6,464 nucleotides of DNA. Origin: Rickettsia typhi (GTDB taxonomy: Bacteria > Pseudomonadota > Alphaproteobacteria > Rickettsiales > UBA1997). The translations under genes were made by a program, and so were the position numbers. Under the pieces are notes generated by a model. It made no database searches, was not told the DNA's origin, and worked only from the letters and a program-made list of their open reading frames with translations. Location: contig CAMCFD010000086.1 in NCBI GenBank assembly GCA_945874115.1, positions 1 through 6,464 on the forward strand, read 5' to 3'. Shown here in pieces: positions 1 through 6,164 of this stretch (positions are counted from its first letter, which is position 1; each line of letters opens with the position of its first letter).

Positions 1-2081
1 GCTTTCTGGCCTTTATAAGTTGTGTGTTTCCAAGTTGGGTGATTCGCCAGTGGATTGCCATTGCCGTCAAAAACAACGTCGCGTGGCAATTCAAGCGGCA
101 ATTCTTCCTCAGGAACTGTCACGACCGAGCCATCTTCTAAATAAAGAATCGGAATCGGACAGCCCCAATAACGCTGGCGGCTTACACCCCAATCACGCAG
201 GCGATAATTAACTTGTCTTTCGCCAATGCCTTCATGCTGTGCTATTTCGATTGCTTGAGTTTTGGCGGCGTCAACCGAAAGTCCGCTTAAAATGTCTGAA
301 TTGAAAATTATGCCATCGTCTAAAAACGGCGCCACAACTTCCATCGCTGAAGTTTTATCGAATAAATTCTCAATAATTTGGGCATTATTTTGCGATTTTT
401 CATAAAGTGCAAAAACTTCTTTTGGCAAATTAGCGTAAATTCCCAAATTGTTAATCTCGTTAAATTCGGGGCGCGCTGGATAATTTAAAGTTTCGTCGTC
501 AAGACCGCCAAGACTGAATTTGGGCGCGTCCTTGCCGCCTCTTGGATCAAGCCTCACCCATTTTTTTAAGCTCGCAATATAAACCGCATTTACGGTGTGG
601 ATTATTTTTCTATCTGAAACATCTTCGTCAAGCATCAAAAGTTGATCTGAAAATCCGCAAGAAATTTTGTTAGCGCGAAGCAAAGCCGCCAAAAGCGCGC
701 ATTTTCCAAAACAAAACCCGATTTTATTTTCTAAAACTTCGCTTGCTTTCAAAGCTGGTTTTTGCGTCAAATAAGCCATTTCATCCATCGGATGACCAAT
801 TTCATTTTGCACAAAATTAAAGGCATTTTCAACAAAATCGACTTCATATCTGCTGATTTTTTGCAATTTTTCGACAATTTCAGTGATTTTTGCGTTAGAA
901 AAGTCAATAATTTCATTTTCTTGCAAAAATTCACTTAAATTTGCGACAACTTTTTTGATCGGCAAATTATATTTTTTAGCAAATTCAAAATCGCGCTCGT
1001 CATGCGCCGGACAGCCAAAAATCGCGCCAGTTCCATAATCCATCAAGACAAAATTGGCGATAAAAATATCAAGCTCAATCGATTTATCAAACGGGTGAAT
1101 CGCCTTCAGGCCAGTGTTGACGCCCTTTTTCTCTTGTTTTTCAATCGCTTCTTCATTCGCCGCGGTTTTATTGCATTCAGTAATAAATTCAGCAATTTTT
1201 GCATCATTTTTCGCAAGCTCTAAAGCCAGCGGATGATTTGGCGAAATCGCCAAGAAAGACGCGCCAAATAAGGTGTCGGGGCGTGTTGTATAAATCTCGA
1301 TTGTCGCTTTTTTGTCCGATTTTTCTTGACAAAAGCTTAAATTTTTGCTATGGTCGTTTTGTGCAATTTCAAAGCGTAATTTCAACCCTTCACTTCTCCC
1401 GATCCATTTTTCCTGCATCGCCAAAACGCGCTCGTCCCAGCCATTTAAATTTTTCAATTCGTCAAGCAATTCTTGCGAAAAATCAGACACTTTCAAAAAC
1501 CATTGTTTGAGTTTTTTCTTCTCAACAAGCGCGCCACTTCGCCAGCCACGCCCGTCAATAACTTGTTCGTTGGCCAAAACCGTTTGGTCAATCGGATCCC
1601 AATTCACGAACGATTCTTTTTGATAAGCAAGGCCGTTTTTGACGAAATCGATGAAGATTTTTTGCTCGTGTTTATAATAATTTGGCAAGCACGTAATAAC
1701 CTCGCGGGCCCAGTCAACAGAAAGGCCAATCGATTTTAATTCTTCGCGCATAATCTCGATGTTTTTCAGCGTCCAGCTTTCAGGGTGAACTTTATGTTCA
1801 AGAGCCGCATTTTCAGCGGGCAATCCGAATGAATCAAAGCCGAGAGGGTGCAAAACATTGAATCCTTGCAAAGTTTTGAAGCGCGAAATCACGTCGCCAA
1901 TGGCGTAGTTGCGCAAATGTCCCATATGAATTTTGCCCGACGGATAAGGAAACATTTCAAGAACATAATATTTTTCCTTCGTAGATTTTTCGTCAAATTT
2001 AAAAATTTCTGCGTCATCCCAAGCTTTCTGCCAGTGGTTTTGCGAGATTTTGTGATTATAATTTTCGTGATTTTGTTTCAT
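1..2081 (-). CDS. leuS: Leucyl-tRNA synthetase (class I), 3'-truncated by the window edge, with a transglutaminase-like domain inserted in the editing region
   Basis: This enzyme charges tRNA-Leu with leucine in the cytoplasm. The frame is open from the ATG at 2081 to the left edge, giving 693 codons with no in-frame stop. Visible landmarks are the class I signature HMGH at residues 52-55, the stretch FDSFGLPAENAA (82-93), TVLANEQVIDGRGWRSG (167-183), which lacks the zinc-binding Cys residues of E. coli LeuRS, the CP1 editing motif TTRPDT (265-270), the editing Asp in AHDERD (D361), and RDWGVSRQRYWG (629-640). The KMSKS loop and anticodon-binding domain lie beyond the window. The HIGH motif sits at almost the same place as in E. 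coli, but RQRYWG is displaced by about 200 residues because of an extra domain (separate entry). The start at 2081 puts the first conserved Trp at residue 17, as in relatives. An in-frame ATG at 2141 would add 20 residues. No clear Shine-Dalgarno precedes either ATG. Confidence 0.97.
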   Translation of the reverse strand, partial: MKQNHENYNHKISQNHWQKAWDDAEIFKFDEKSTKEKYYVLEMFPYPSGKIHMGHLRNYAIGDVISRFKTLQGFNVLHPLGFDSFGLPAENAALEHKVHPESWTLKNIEIMREELKSIGLSVDWAREVITCLPNYYKHEQKIFIDFVKNGLAYQKESFVNWDPIDQTVLANEQVIDGRGWRSGALVEKKKLKQWFLKVSDFSQELLDELKNLNGWDERVLAMQEKWIGRSEGLKLRFEIAQNDHSKNLSFCQEKSDKKATIEIYTTRPDTLFGASFLAISPNHPLALELAKNDAKIAEFITECNKTAANEEAIEKQEKKGVNTGLKAIHPFDKSIELDIFIANFVLMDYGTGAIFGCPAHDERDFEFAKKYNLPIKKVVANLSEFLQENEIIDFSNAKITEIVEKLQKISRYEVDFVENAFNFVQNEIGHPMDEMAYLTQKPALKASEVLENKIGFCFGKCALLAALLRANKISCGFSDQLLMLDEDVSDRKIIHTVNAVYIASLKKWVRLDPRGGKDAPKFSLGGLDDETLNYPARPEFNEINNLGIYANLPKEVFALYEKSQNNAQIIENLFDKTSAMEVVAPFLDDGIIFNSDILSGLSVDAAKTQAIEIAQHEGIGERQVNYRLRDWGVSRQRYWGCPIPILYLEDGSVVTVPEEELPLELPRDVVFDGNGNPLANHPTWKHTTYKGQK
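345..944 (-). other. Transglutaminase-like domain nested in LeuRS (about residues 380-579)
   Basis: This is a protein domain within the leuS reading frame. E. coli LeuRS has about 40 residues between HDQRD and GVLFNSG. Here about 230 residues separate AHDERD (359-364) from DGIIFNSD (589-596). The extra segment reads like the small bacterial transglutaminase-like family. It has a helical lead-in (VENAFNFVQNEIGH, 417-430), KASEVLENKIGFCFGK (445-460) followed by the helix CALLAALLRA (461-470), then IIHTVNAVYI (493-502), KKWVRLDPRGG (506-516) and a C-terminal tail with NNLGIYANLP (544-553). The inferred catalytic triad is Cys457 (bases 711-713), His495 (597-599) and Asp512 (546-548). The free-standing family has the same order and spacing, so a whole domain appears to be present, not a fragment. 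Boundaries are accurate to about 10 residues. Family members are predicted cysteine hydrolases or acyltransferases, and I cannot name the substrate. Confidence 0.85.
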
Positions 2082-2205
2082 ATCAAAATTATCTTTGAAG
2101 CGCTTAAAAAAATTCGCGCAATTTGTGTTTGTTTTATGCATTTTTCTGCGCAAAATCAGCCGATAATACCGTTTTACCGCCAATAATTAGACCTTTAGGC
2201 AAAAT

Positions 2206-2233
2206 ATTTAAGATTTTAGGCCGAAATTATCAA
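2206..2233 (-). promoter_or_regulatory. Weak sigma-70-like promoter candidate for leuS
   Basis: Read on the minus strand, TTGATA (2233-2228) is one mismatch from the -35 consensus. A 16-base spacer then leads to TTAAAT (2211-2206), which is 4 of 6 to the -10 consensus. It lies about 125 bases before the leuS ATG. In DNA this AT-rich such matches are common, so it is only a candidate. A second -10-like TATTAT nearer the gene has no -35 partner. Confidence 0.25.
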
Positions 2234-2305
2234 GCATAAATGCTGTAAAGCTCTATTTTACAATGATTTAATCGAAAAGTGAAGAGGTTTTTGATGAAAA
2301 TGAAT

Positions 2306-2345
2306 CGAAAATTTGACCATTTTGTCATTTTCGCGAAGGCGTGAC
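2306..2345. repeat. Overlapping inverted repeats, possibly a degenerate REP/MITE-like palindrome
   Basis: Two alternative hairpins share sequence here. The first pairs CGAAAA..TGAC (2306-2317) with GTCATTTTCG (2324-2333) around a 6-base loop, giving 10 pairs with a 2-base bulge. The second pairs GTCA (2324-2327) with TGAC (2342-2345) and encloses CGC-GAAG-GCG (2332-2341). The second resembles the widespread intergenic palindrome of the GTCATT-CCGCGAAGGCGG type, with the inner arm degraded. It stands 50-90 bases after the DUF3576 stop, so it could also act as a weak transcription terminator or RNA-processing site. No second copy is in the window. Confidence 0.4.
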
Positions 2346-2398
2346 CTAAGCTCGTTATGCTCGCGGCAAGTAAAAATCTGATAATCTTAAAACAAAAA

Positions 2399-2929
2399 CT
2401 AATATTTATTCGCTTTCTCCAGAATTTTTTCCTTGATTAATTTTGCCGTCAAAGCATCGCTTGAAGTTGCATTTTCAGAATCTTCAAACCCGTCGCCCTG
2501 CCACGATCCGTCGGCAATTTTTATTTGGCGAAAAACTGAAATCCGCAAATTTTCTTCCTTGATTTTGCTTGCACGAACTAGCGCGTTAATTTTGACGCGT
2601 TTTGCCGAATTTGCAGATTCCTGATACCATTCGCTGGCTATAATTCCCGAGTCAGAATCGATTATTGCAATCGGAAAAAGTGACCCAATCACTTCGGTTG
2701 ACGCCTTCCACAGGGCTGATTTTGAAACATCATTTGTTTGTGAAACTTTTTCTTTTTTCTCATTGGTTTCTTTGCCGCCAAAAACCACAAGATCTTTGTT
2801 GGTCAAGGTTCCGGCGCGGCTGTTTCGCGCATAATCCTGATTGTCTGGATAATTATAAGAAACTTTTTTAGCGCAACAAGTGGCAAAAATAGTTAAAAAT
2901 AAAATCGCTAAAATTTGTGTTTTTTTCAT
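2399..2929 (-). CDS. DUF3576 family putative lipoprotein
   Basis: This 176-residue exported protein has an N-terminal signal segment (residues 1-17, KK followed by a hydrophobic run ILAILFLTIFAT) ending in two Cys residues (18-19). This suggests lipid attachment, although the lipobox is atypical because neither Cys has the usual Leu at -3 and Gly/Ala/Ser at -1. A polar, probably disordered linker (20-68) follows. The folded core (70-176) has the DUF3576 pattern LWKAS..VIGSLFPIAI-D..-GII-SEWY (73-102), then KRVKINALV (110-118) and LRISVFRQ (128-135). This family typically lies just before leuS in alphaproteobacteria, as here. Its function is unknown, and an envelope role is inferred from the export signal. 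The ATG is 9 bases after the virB9 stop, so it is probably co-transcribed with virB8-virB9. No Shine-Dalgarno is visible. Confidence 0.85.
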   Translation of the reverse strand: MKKTQILAILFLTIFATCCAKKVSYNYPDNQDYARNSRAGTLTNKDLVVFGGKETNEKKEKVSQTNDVSKSALWKASTEVIGSLFPIAIIDSDSGIIASEWYQESANSAKRVKINALVRASKIKEENLRISVFRQIKIADGSWQGDGFEDSENATSSDALTAKLIKEKILEKANKY

Positions 2930-2938
2930 AAATTTAAT

Positions 2939-3919
2939 TTAATATCCGGGTTTTCTTGGAGGCGCGTTAGAAAACGGCATCTCAGGAAAAGACGGTTGCG
3001 GATTGGCAGAAGCCGGCGCGCTTGGATAAGTCAAGTTTTGCTCTACTCGAGGCGCTCCCATAAACCCGCCTGCGGCTGGTGCCGCGAAATTATTGGCAGA
3101 AGCCGGCCCTTTATTTTTAAGTTTGTAAGGATCAACAACTTTGCCACTCGTAAATAATCCCGCATTATAAACGCATACAATATCCGAGCCGTTTCGAAGC
3201 GTGAATTGCGCCGCAACTTTCTCAACAATTATATAATCTCCCGCTGCTCTAAAGTTGACCAAAGATTCAAATCCGGCCGCGTCAACCGAGAAGACTGCTG
3301 GCACTTCAGCGTTTTTGTGCGAAAACTGAAAATAAGTAAATTCGCCATTGTCAAACACCTTAATTGGCGCAACTGAACCTTCCCCAGTATATTGATAATT
3401 GAAGTTATAAACACTCAAATCACGCATGTCAGGCTCGTCCGAAACAACAGTTCGCGGAAACTCCAAAATATTTTTATCTTTCTCGTCGGGATAAACAAAT
3501 TTCGCCACAAAAATTAAATCTTTATCGTTGATGTCGCGCGCCTCTTTGGCGGTTAATTCGAAGTGATAAATATGTTTGCTCGTAATCACCGTCATGTTGG
3601 TTTGCGAATTGTCTTCGCCGACGGGCTTTAGAAACAAGCGGTTTCCGAGGTGTTCAAAAAGCCAAAGTGATGGATCGCCCATCGAAATTGTGCCAATTGT
3701 TTCGTCAGTGTCAAACTCGATGAAGCCTTGATAGGTATAGTGCCCCAAATAGCGATAAACTTCATTCGGATTATAAATATAGCTTCTAAATTTTTTTTCG
3801 CTTCCTAAAAATCGCGGCAATTGCGACGCCAAAACTTCGCGCGCACCAAAACCCAGAAGGCCTAGAAAAACGCCGACGCAAATCAAGAATGAAATCGCAA
3901 TTTTTCTAAAATTCATCAT
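2939..3919 (-). CDS. virB9: VirB9-type type IV secretion protein with extended Pro/Ala-rich C-terminus
   Basis: This is the outer-membrane-associated core component of a type IV secretion system (VirB9/CagX/TrbG family). In the model systems it forms a ring with VirB7 and VirB10. The 326-residue protein has a signal peptide (1-31, probable cleavage after VLA). Its N-terminal beta domain (about 45-145) includes GHYTYQGFIEFD and a LFLKPVGEDNSQTNMTVIT segment typical of the family. The C-terminal domain (172-252) has APIKVFDNGEFTYFQF, VPAVFSVDAAGFESLVNFR and GDYIIVEKVAAQFTLR, so both family domains look complete. Residues 262-326 form an unusual tail rich in Pro, Ala and Asn with two PASAN segments. 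Its ATG overlaps the virB8 stop (ATGA), which implies translational coupling; a second ATG follows immediately. No virB7 or virB10 lies in the window. Confidence 0.93.
   Translation of the reverse strand: MMNFRKIAISFLICVGVFLGLLGFGAREVLASQLPRFLGSEKKFRSYIYNPNEVYRYLGHYTYQGFIEFDTDETIGTISMGDPSLWLFEHLGNRLFLKPVGEDNSQTNMTVITSKHIYHFELTAKEARDINDKDLIFVAKFVYPDEKDKNILEFPRTVVSDEPDMRDLSVYNFNYQYTGEGSVAPIKVFDNGEFTYFQFSHKNAEVPAVFSVDAAGFESLVNFRAAGDYIIVEKVAAQFTLRNGSDIVCVYNAGLFTSGKVVDPYKLKNKGPASANNFAAPAAGGFMGAPRVEQNLTYPSAPASANPQPSFPEMPFSNAPPRKPGY
3002..3107. repeat. 16-bp direct repeat within the virB9 3' end
   Basis: The 16-mer attggcagaagccggc occurs at 3002-3017 and again at 3092-3107, 90 bases apart and so in the same frame. 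It encodes the two PASAN segments of the VirB9 tail (residues 272-276 and 302-306). This suggests that the tail grew by duplication or is prone to in-frame length change through repeat slippage or recombination. Confidence 0.75.
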
Positions 3920-4728
3920 TTGATTTTGTATAATTTATATTCATTTACCACAAAATTTAACACGCCAGATTTTGCTTCTCGATCAAGACCCGCAAAGGAA
4001 AATTGCATTTTCGCTAAATAATTTTCGCTCTCAATTTTTTCTACGCTGTTTTCGTCAAAACTGTGAGTTTCGGTTTTAAATTTTATTTCAACTTCAGTCG
4101 GAATTTTGCTGCCGAAAAGCCATTTCAGCTTTTCATATTGATTTTTTGGTGAATTTCTTAAAAAGTCAACCGACTCAATTTTTGTTGTGCGATAAATATT
4201 TCGGCCAAAATTATTAATTGGGCTTGAAGCATTGTCGCGACTCATGAAATTCTGGAAATTTTTATATTCAGAATATGAAGAATTATTTTTGATGCGATTA
4301 AATTTGATATTGACATCGCTAACTTCTGAAGCTCTGAAGTCAAAAGATTCGCGGTCATCAACATAAATTGACAACAGATATTTCGCAACAGCCTCATCAA
4401 CGTTTTTAATCGATTGATCTTTCGGGTCGCGAAGTTCTGAAATCACGGGGCGATAAACCGACGCGTCATAATCTCGAATAACAACAGGAACTTCTTCAAC
4501 CAGCGGAAAAGTGTTTGAAATAATTTGCACCAAAAAATAGAGCGAAACTGCGGCAAATATTGACACAATTGCCATAAATGTGCGATCAACAACTGGGTTT
4601 ACATAGCGCAGCATATACCAATCGAGCGCGTCTTTGAAATAGCTTCCGTCATCGACTGATTTTTTGACAAAATCAAAATATTCTTCAAGCTGTTCTTGCT
4701 GTTGATTTTCGTGAGGATTTTGCTCCAT
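3916..4728 (-). CDS. virB8: VirB8-type type IV secretion inner-membrane protein
   Basis: VirB8 is a bitopic inner-membrane protein whose periplasmic domain nucleates assembly of the type IV secretion channel. The 270 residues contain a polar, Gln-rich cytoplasmic start (1-45), one transmembrane helix (about 51-71, TFMAIVSIFAAVSLYFLVQI) and a periplasmic domain (72-270). The start of the periplasmic domain, NTFPLVEEVPVVI (72-84), and the segment FQNFMSRDNASSPINNFGRN (158-177) resemble Rickettsiales VirB8 proteins. Length is close to the family norm of about 220-260 residues. It is the first gene of a probable unit with virB9 (4-base overlap) and the DUF3576 gene. A conserved upstream motif lies 17 bases before the ATG. 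The call rests on membrane topology, motifs and the virB9 neighbour. Confidence 0.88.
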   Translation of the reverse strand: MEQNPHENQQQEQLEEYFDFVKKSVDDGSYFKDALDWYMLRYVNPVVDRTFMAIVSIFAAVSLYFLVQIISNTFPLVEEVPVVIRDYDASVYRPVISELRDPKDQSIKNVDEAVAKYLLSIYVDDRESFDFRASEVSDVNIKFNRIKNNSSYSEYKNFQNFMSRDNASSPINNFGRNIYRTTKIESVDFLRNSPKNQYEKLKWLFGSKIPTEVEIKFKTETHSFDENSVEKIESENYLAKMQFSFAGLDREAKSGVLNFVVNEYKLYKIK

Positions 4729-4745
4729 TTTCTAAAAATATTTTT

Positions 4746-4766
4746 GCGACCATAAAATAGTCTAAC
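4746..4766 (-). promoter_or_regulatory. Shared 21-bp upstream motif, copy 1 (before virB8)
   Basis: On the minus strand this reads GTTAGACTATTTTATGGTCGC, given here as GTTAGACTAT-TTTATG-GTCGC, ending 17 bases before the virB8 ATG. A copy matching at 18 of 21 positions occurs upstream of the small acidic protein (6208-6228). The TATTTT/TTTTAT part could be a -10 element, with the conserved flanks either an unusual promoter or a regulator site. A canonical -35 is not evident. Confidence 0.45.
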
Positions 4767-4842
4767 AAAAATTTAATAAAATCAAAGCTTTTTTTTAAAT
4801 AAATATTTGCGCCAAAAAACCGCGCGCGAGAAATTATCCAGT

Positions 4843-5712
4843 TCAATTCGCTCTGCCAAAATCATAGCGAAATCCGAGCAAAAGTTGGCGGCGAGTTTCG
4901 TTAACTTTTCTCACGCCAACATTATAATTTTTTGAGTCATATTTTTCATAAGTTCGTTTGTCAAAAATATGTGATAATTGCAAATAAACTCTTCGCGTCA
5001 AAGGATATTGCAAACGCGTGTTTAGATAATAGCTGTCGATGTCGCCGCTAAAATAGGCGTATCCGCGTGAAACGACACGAACATCGTCGAAGAGTGAAAA
5101 TTCGGTGCGAAATGCTGGAACCCAAATGTCGCGATCATAGTCAAAACGCCGAGTCGTTGCGTGATGCGAGACGCTGTTGACATCTTTAGCTTTTGCTTTG
5201 CCATAAGCTAAATCAAGCTCGAGCGAGTCATTAAAAAACATTCGCCCAACTCCGGCGGCCGTCGCCATGTCATAATAAGAGCTATCGGCTTCGTTATCAT
5301 AACGAGTTTCGTTGAAAAAAACCGCGTAATTTTGTGTGTCAAATAAAATGATTTTTTCCGCAATTATGGCTTGATATAAATCTGATTCTTTAGATCTGAA
5401 CTTTTTTTTCGAAGATTCATTTTCAAATAGTGTTTCCATTCGAAGATCAATATCGCTGATAATTCGGCGGTTTTTATAGAAATGATCAAACTTGACGACG
5501 TATTGTTTGCTGTCTTCGTCAGAATCATATTCGCCGCTTAAGCTTACGAAATGGCGAGTTATGTCGACTTTATAAAATCGCTCATTGCGGCGATTTACAA
5601 GTCTGGTTCTGTCGTTGAAAGTGTCGTCGTCGGCGATTGCAGATTGGCAAAAATTGCCAACAGCAAGAACGGCAAAAAAAGTGGCAAGCACTGAGGCTCT
5701 AGTGAAAAACAT
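4843..5712 (-). CDS. Exported protein, probable outer-membrane beta-barrel
   Basis: This 289-residue protein has a clear signal peptide (residues 1-27, cleavage probably after SAIA). The mature part is dominated by alternating polar/hydrophobic strands rich in Tyr, Phe, Arg and Asp, separated by short acidic turns. Examples are HFVSLSGEYDSD (54-65), DLRMETLFENES and the closing strands VYLQLSHIF and LLLGFRYDF. No long helices or transmembrane helices follow the signal. The pattern fits a small outer-membrane barrel of the DUF481/salt-induced type, but I see no family-defining motif. The chain ends FGRAN, with the last aromatic residue four from the end and not terminal. It lies upstream of virB8 with a 114-bp gap and has its own promoter candidate and an upstream terminator, so it is probably a separate unit. 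Its role is unknown. Confidence 0.75.
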   Translation of the reverse strand: MFFTRASVLATFFAVLAVGNFCQSAIADDDTFNDRTRLVNRRNERFYKVDITRHFVSLSGEYDSDEDSKQYVVKFDHFYKNRRIISDIDLRMETLFENESSKKKFRSKESDLYQAIIAEKIILFDTQNYAVFFNETRYDNEADSSYYDMATAAGVGRMFFNDSLELDLAYGKAKAKDVNSVSHHATTRRFDYDRDIWVPAFRTEFSLFDDVRVVSRGYAYFSGDIDSYYLNTRLQYPLTRRVYLQLSHIFDKRTYEKYDSKNYNVGVRKVNETRRQLLLGFRYDFGRAN

Positions 5713-5765
5713 ATCGTGGTGAAATATTGAAAAACTGGGTTTAAAAGCAAAATCAACAAATGGTC

Positions 5766-5771
5766 ATTATA
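5766..5771 (-). promoter_or_regulatory. Candidate -10 box for the beta-barrel gene
   Basis: The minus strand carries a perfect TATAAT, 53 bases before the ATG at 5712. It sits in CTATATAATGACC, whose layout resembles CTAT.TTATG..C in the motif before virB8 and the small acidic protein. No good -35 hexamer is visible at the expected distance, because the upstream sequence is mostly T runs. Confidence 0.4.
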
Positions 5772-5822
5772 TAGAAAAAAACTGAAAAATATATTGATTT
5801 TTCTTAAATATTAAATGACTTA

Positions 5823-5855
5823 ATCAAAACTGTAGCGAAATGCTACAGTTTTGAT
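5823..5855. terminator. Perfect 14-bp stem-loop terminator, likely bidirectional
   Basis: The arms ATCAAAACTGTAGC (5823-5836) and GCTACAGTTTTGAT (5842-5855) are exact inverse complements around a 5-base loop. On the minus strand the GC-bearing core CTGTAGC/GCTACAG is followed by TTTT, as in Rho-independent terminators, and the symmetry allows termination in both directions. It lies 27 bases after the stop of the small acidic protein gene and before the beta-barrel promoter, so it should separate those two units. Confidence 0.8.
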
Positions 5856-5882
5856 AGAAAAGCGAAAAGTGAAGCAAGGAAA

Positions 5883-6164
5883 TTAGTTAGTTTTTGGAGC
5901 GGTTTTTCCTTCAGAAGCCGGAGCTGGAGTTTCTTCATATTTTTGCACTTCACCTTCTGACGCGCCTTCAACAGCAGCATCTTCAGATTTTAGTGAATTT
6001 TCTTCGATTTCTTCATTTGAAAGGTCAGGAAGAGCAACTTCTTCATCTTTGCCTTCAAACATCCAGCCAAGATTTTCTGAGATTGCGCTTTTGTTGTTAA
6101 CGGCAACAAGACCCAAAGTTAATACTATTGCAGCAGCTAGCAAAATTTTTAAATTTTTAGACAT
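5883..6164 (-). CDS. Small membrane-anchored or secreted acidic protein, unknown function
   Basis: This 93-residue protein is not recognised. Residues 1-6 are positively charged (MSKNLK) and are followed by a hydrophobic helix (7-22, ILLAAAIVLTLGLVAV), which is either a signal peptide or an N-terminal membrane anchor. The rest (23-93) is hydrophilic, strongly acidic and low in complexity, rich in Glu, Ser, Ala and Pro, and probably disordered. It has no Cys and no known motif. The gene has convincing boundaries: a shared promoter-like motif upstream (6208-6228) and a strong terminator directly downstream. This supports a genuine single-gene unit, not a chance frame. The opposite-strand frame over the same bases is a shadow. 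No Shine-Dalgarno is visible. Confidence 0.75.
   Translation of the reverse strand: MSKNLKILLAAAIVLTLGLVAVNNKSAISENLGWMFEGKDEEVALPDLSNEEIEENSLKSEDAAVEGASEGEVQKYEETPAPASEGKTAPKTN

Larger units (their letters stand above)
2082..2398. other. Intergenic gap between the DUF3576 gene and leuS
   Basis: These 317 bases carry no convincing gene. They contain a GC-richer stretch with inverted repeats (2306-2345), a short AT hairpin (TGTAAA/TTTACA around 2244-2262) and a weak promoter candidate for leuS. The gap suggests that leuS has its own promoter and is not simply read through from the virB8-virB9-DUF3576 unit. Confidence 0.6.

Noticed and set aside
345..944. The extra block in leuS as an intein
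   Set aside because: It lacks intein splice-junction residues and sits in a variable loop, not in a conserved active-site motif. Its own motifs match a transglutaminase-like fold, not HINT or a homing endonuclease.
2082..2141. Start of leuS at the upstream in-frame ATG (2141)
   Set aside because: It would add 20 residues that LeuRS proteins do not usually have. The ATG at 2081 places the first conserved Trp at the usual distance. It remains possible because neither start has a Shine-Dalgarno.
1002..2186. Several plus-strand frames of 73-112 codons
   Set aside because: They lie antisense to the continuous leuS frame, their products have no recognisable features, and the leuS translation matches LeuRS motifs throughout.
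2433..3157. Plus-strand frames opposite the DUF3576 and virB9 genes
   Set aside because: They are shadows of well-supported minus-strand genes and show no domain signature of their own.
4795..4842. Possible terminator after the beta-barrel gene (CGCGCGCGG followed by T6)
   Set aside because: The GC part is self-complementary but has no room for a proper stem and loop before the T run, and the only other stem is 4 bp.
2273..5874. The 12-mer cgaaaagtgaag found in two intergenic gaps (2273-2284 and 5863-5874)
   Set aside because: One shared 12-mer is about what chance gives in an AT-biased window of this size, and the flanks do not match.
5894..6100. Plus-strand 68-codon frame opposite the small acidic protein
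   Set aside because: It is Leu/Gln/His/Phe-rich because it is the complement of Glu/Ser/Ala codons. The minus-strand frame has a signal-like start and matching promoter and terminator punctuation.
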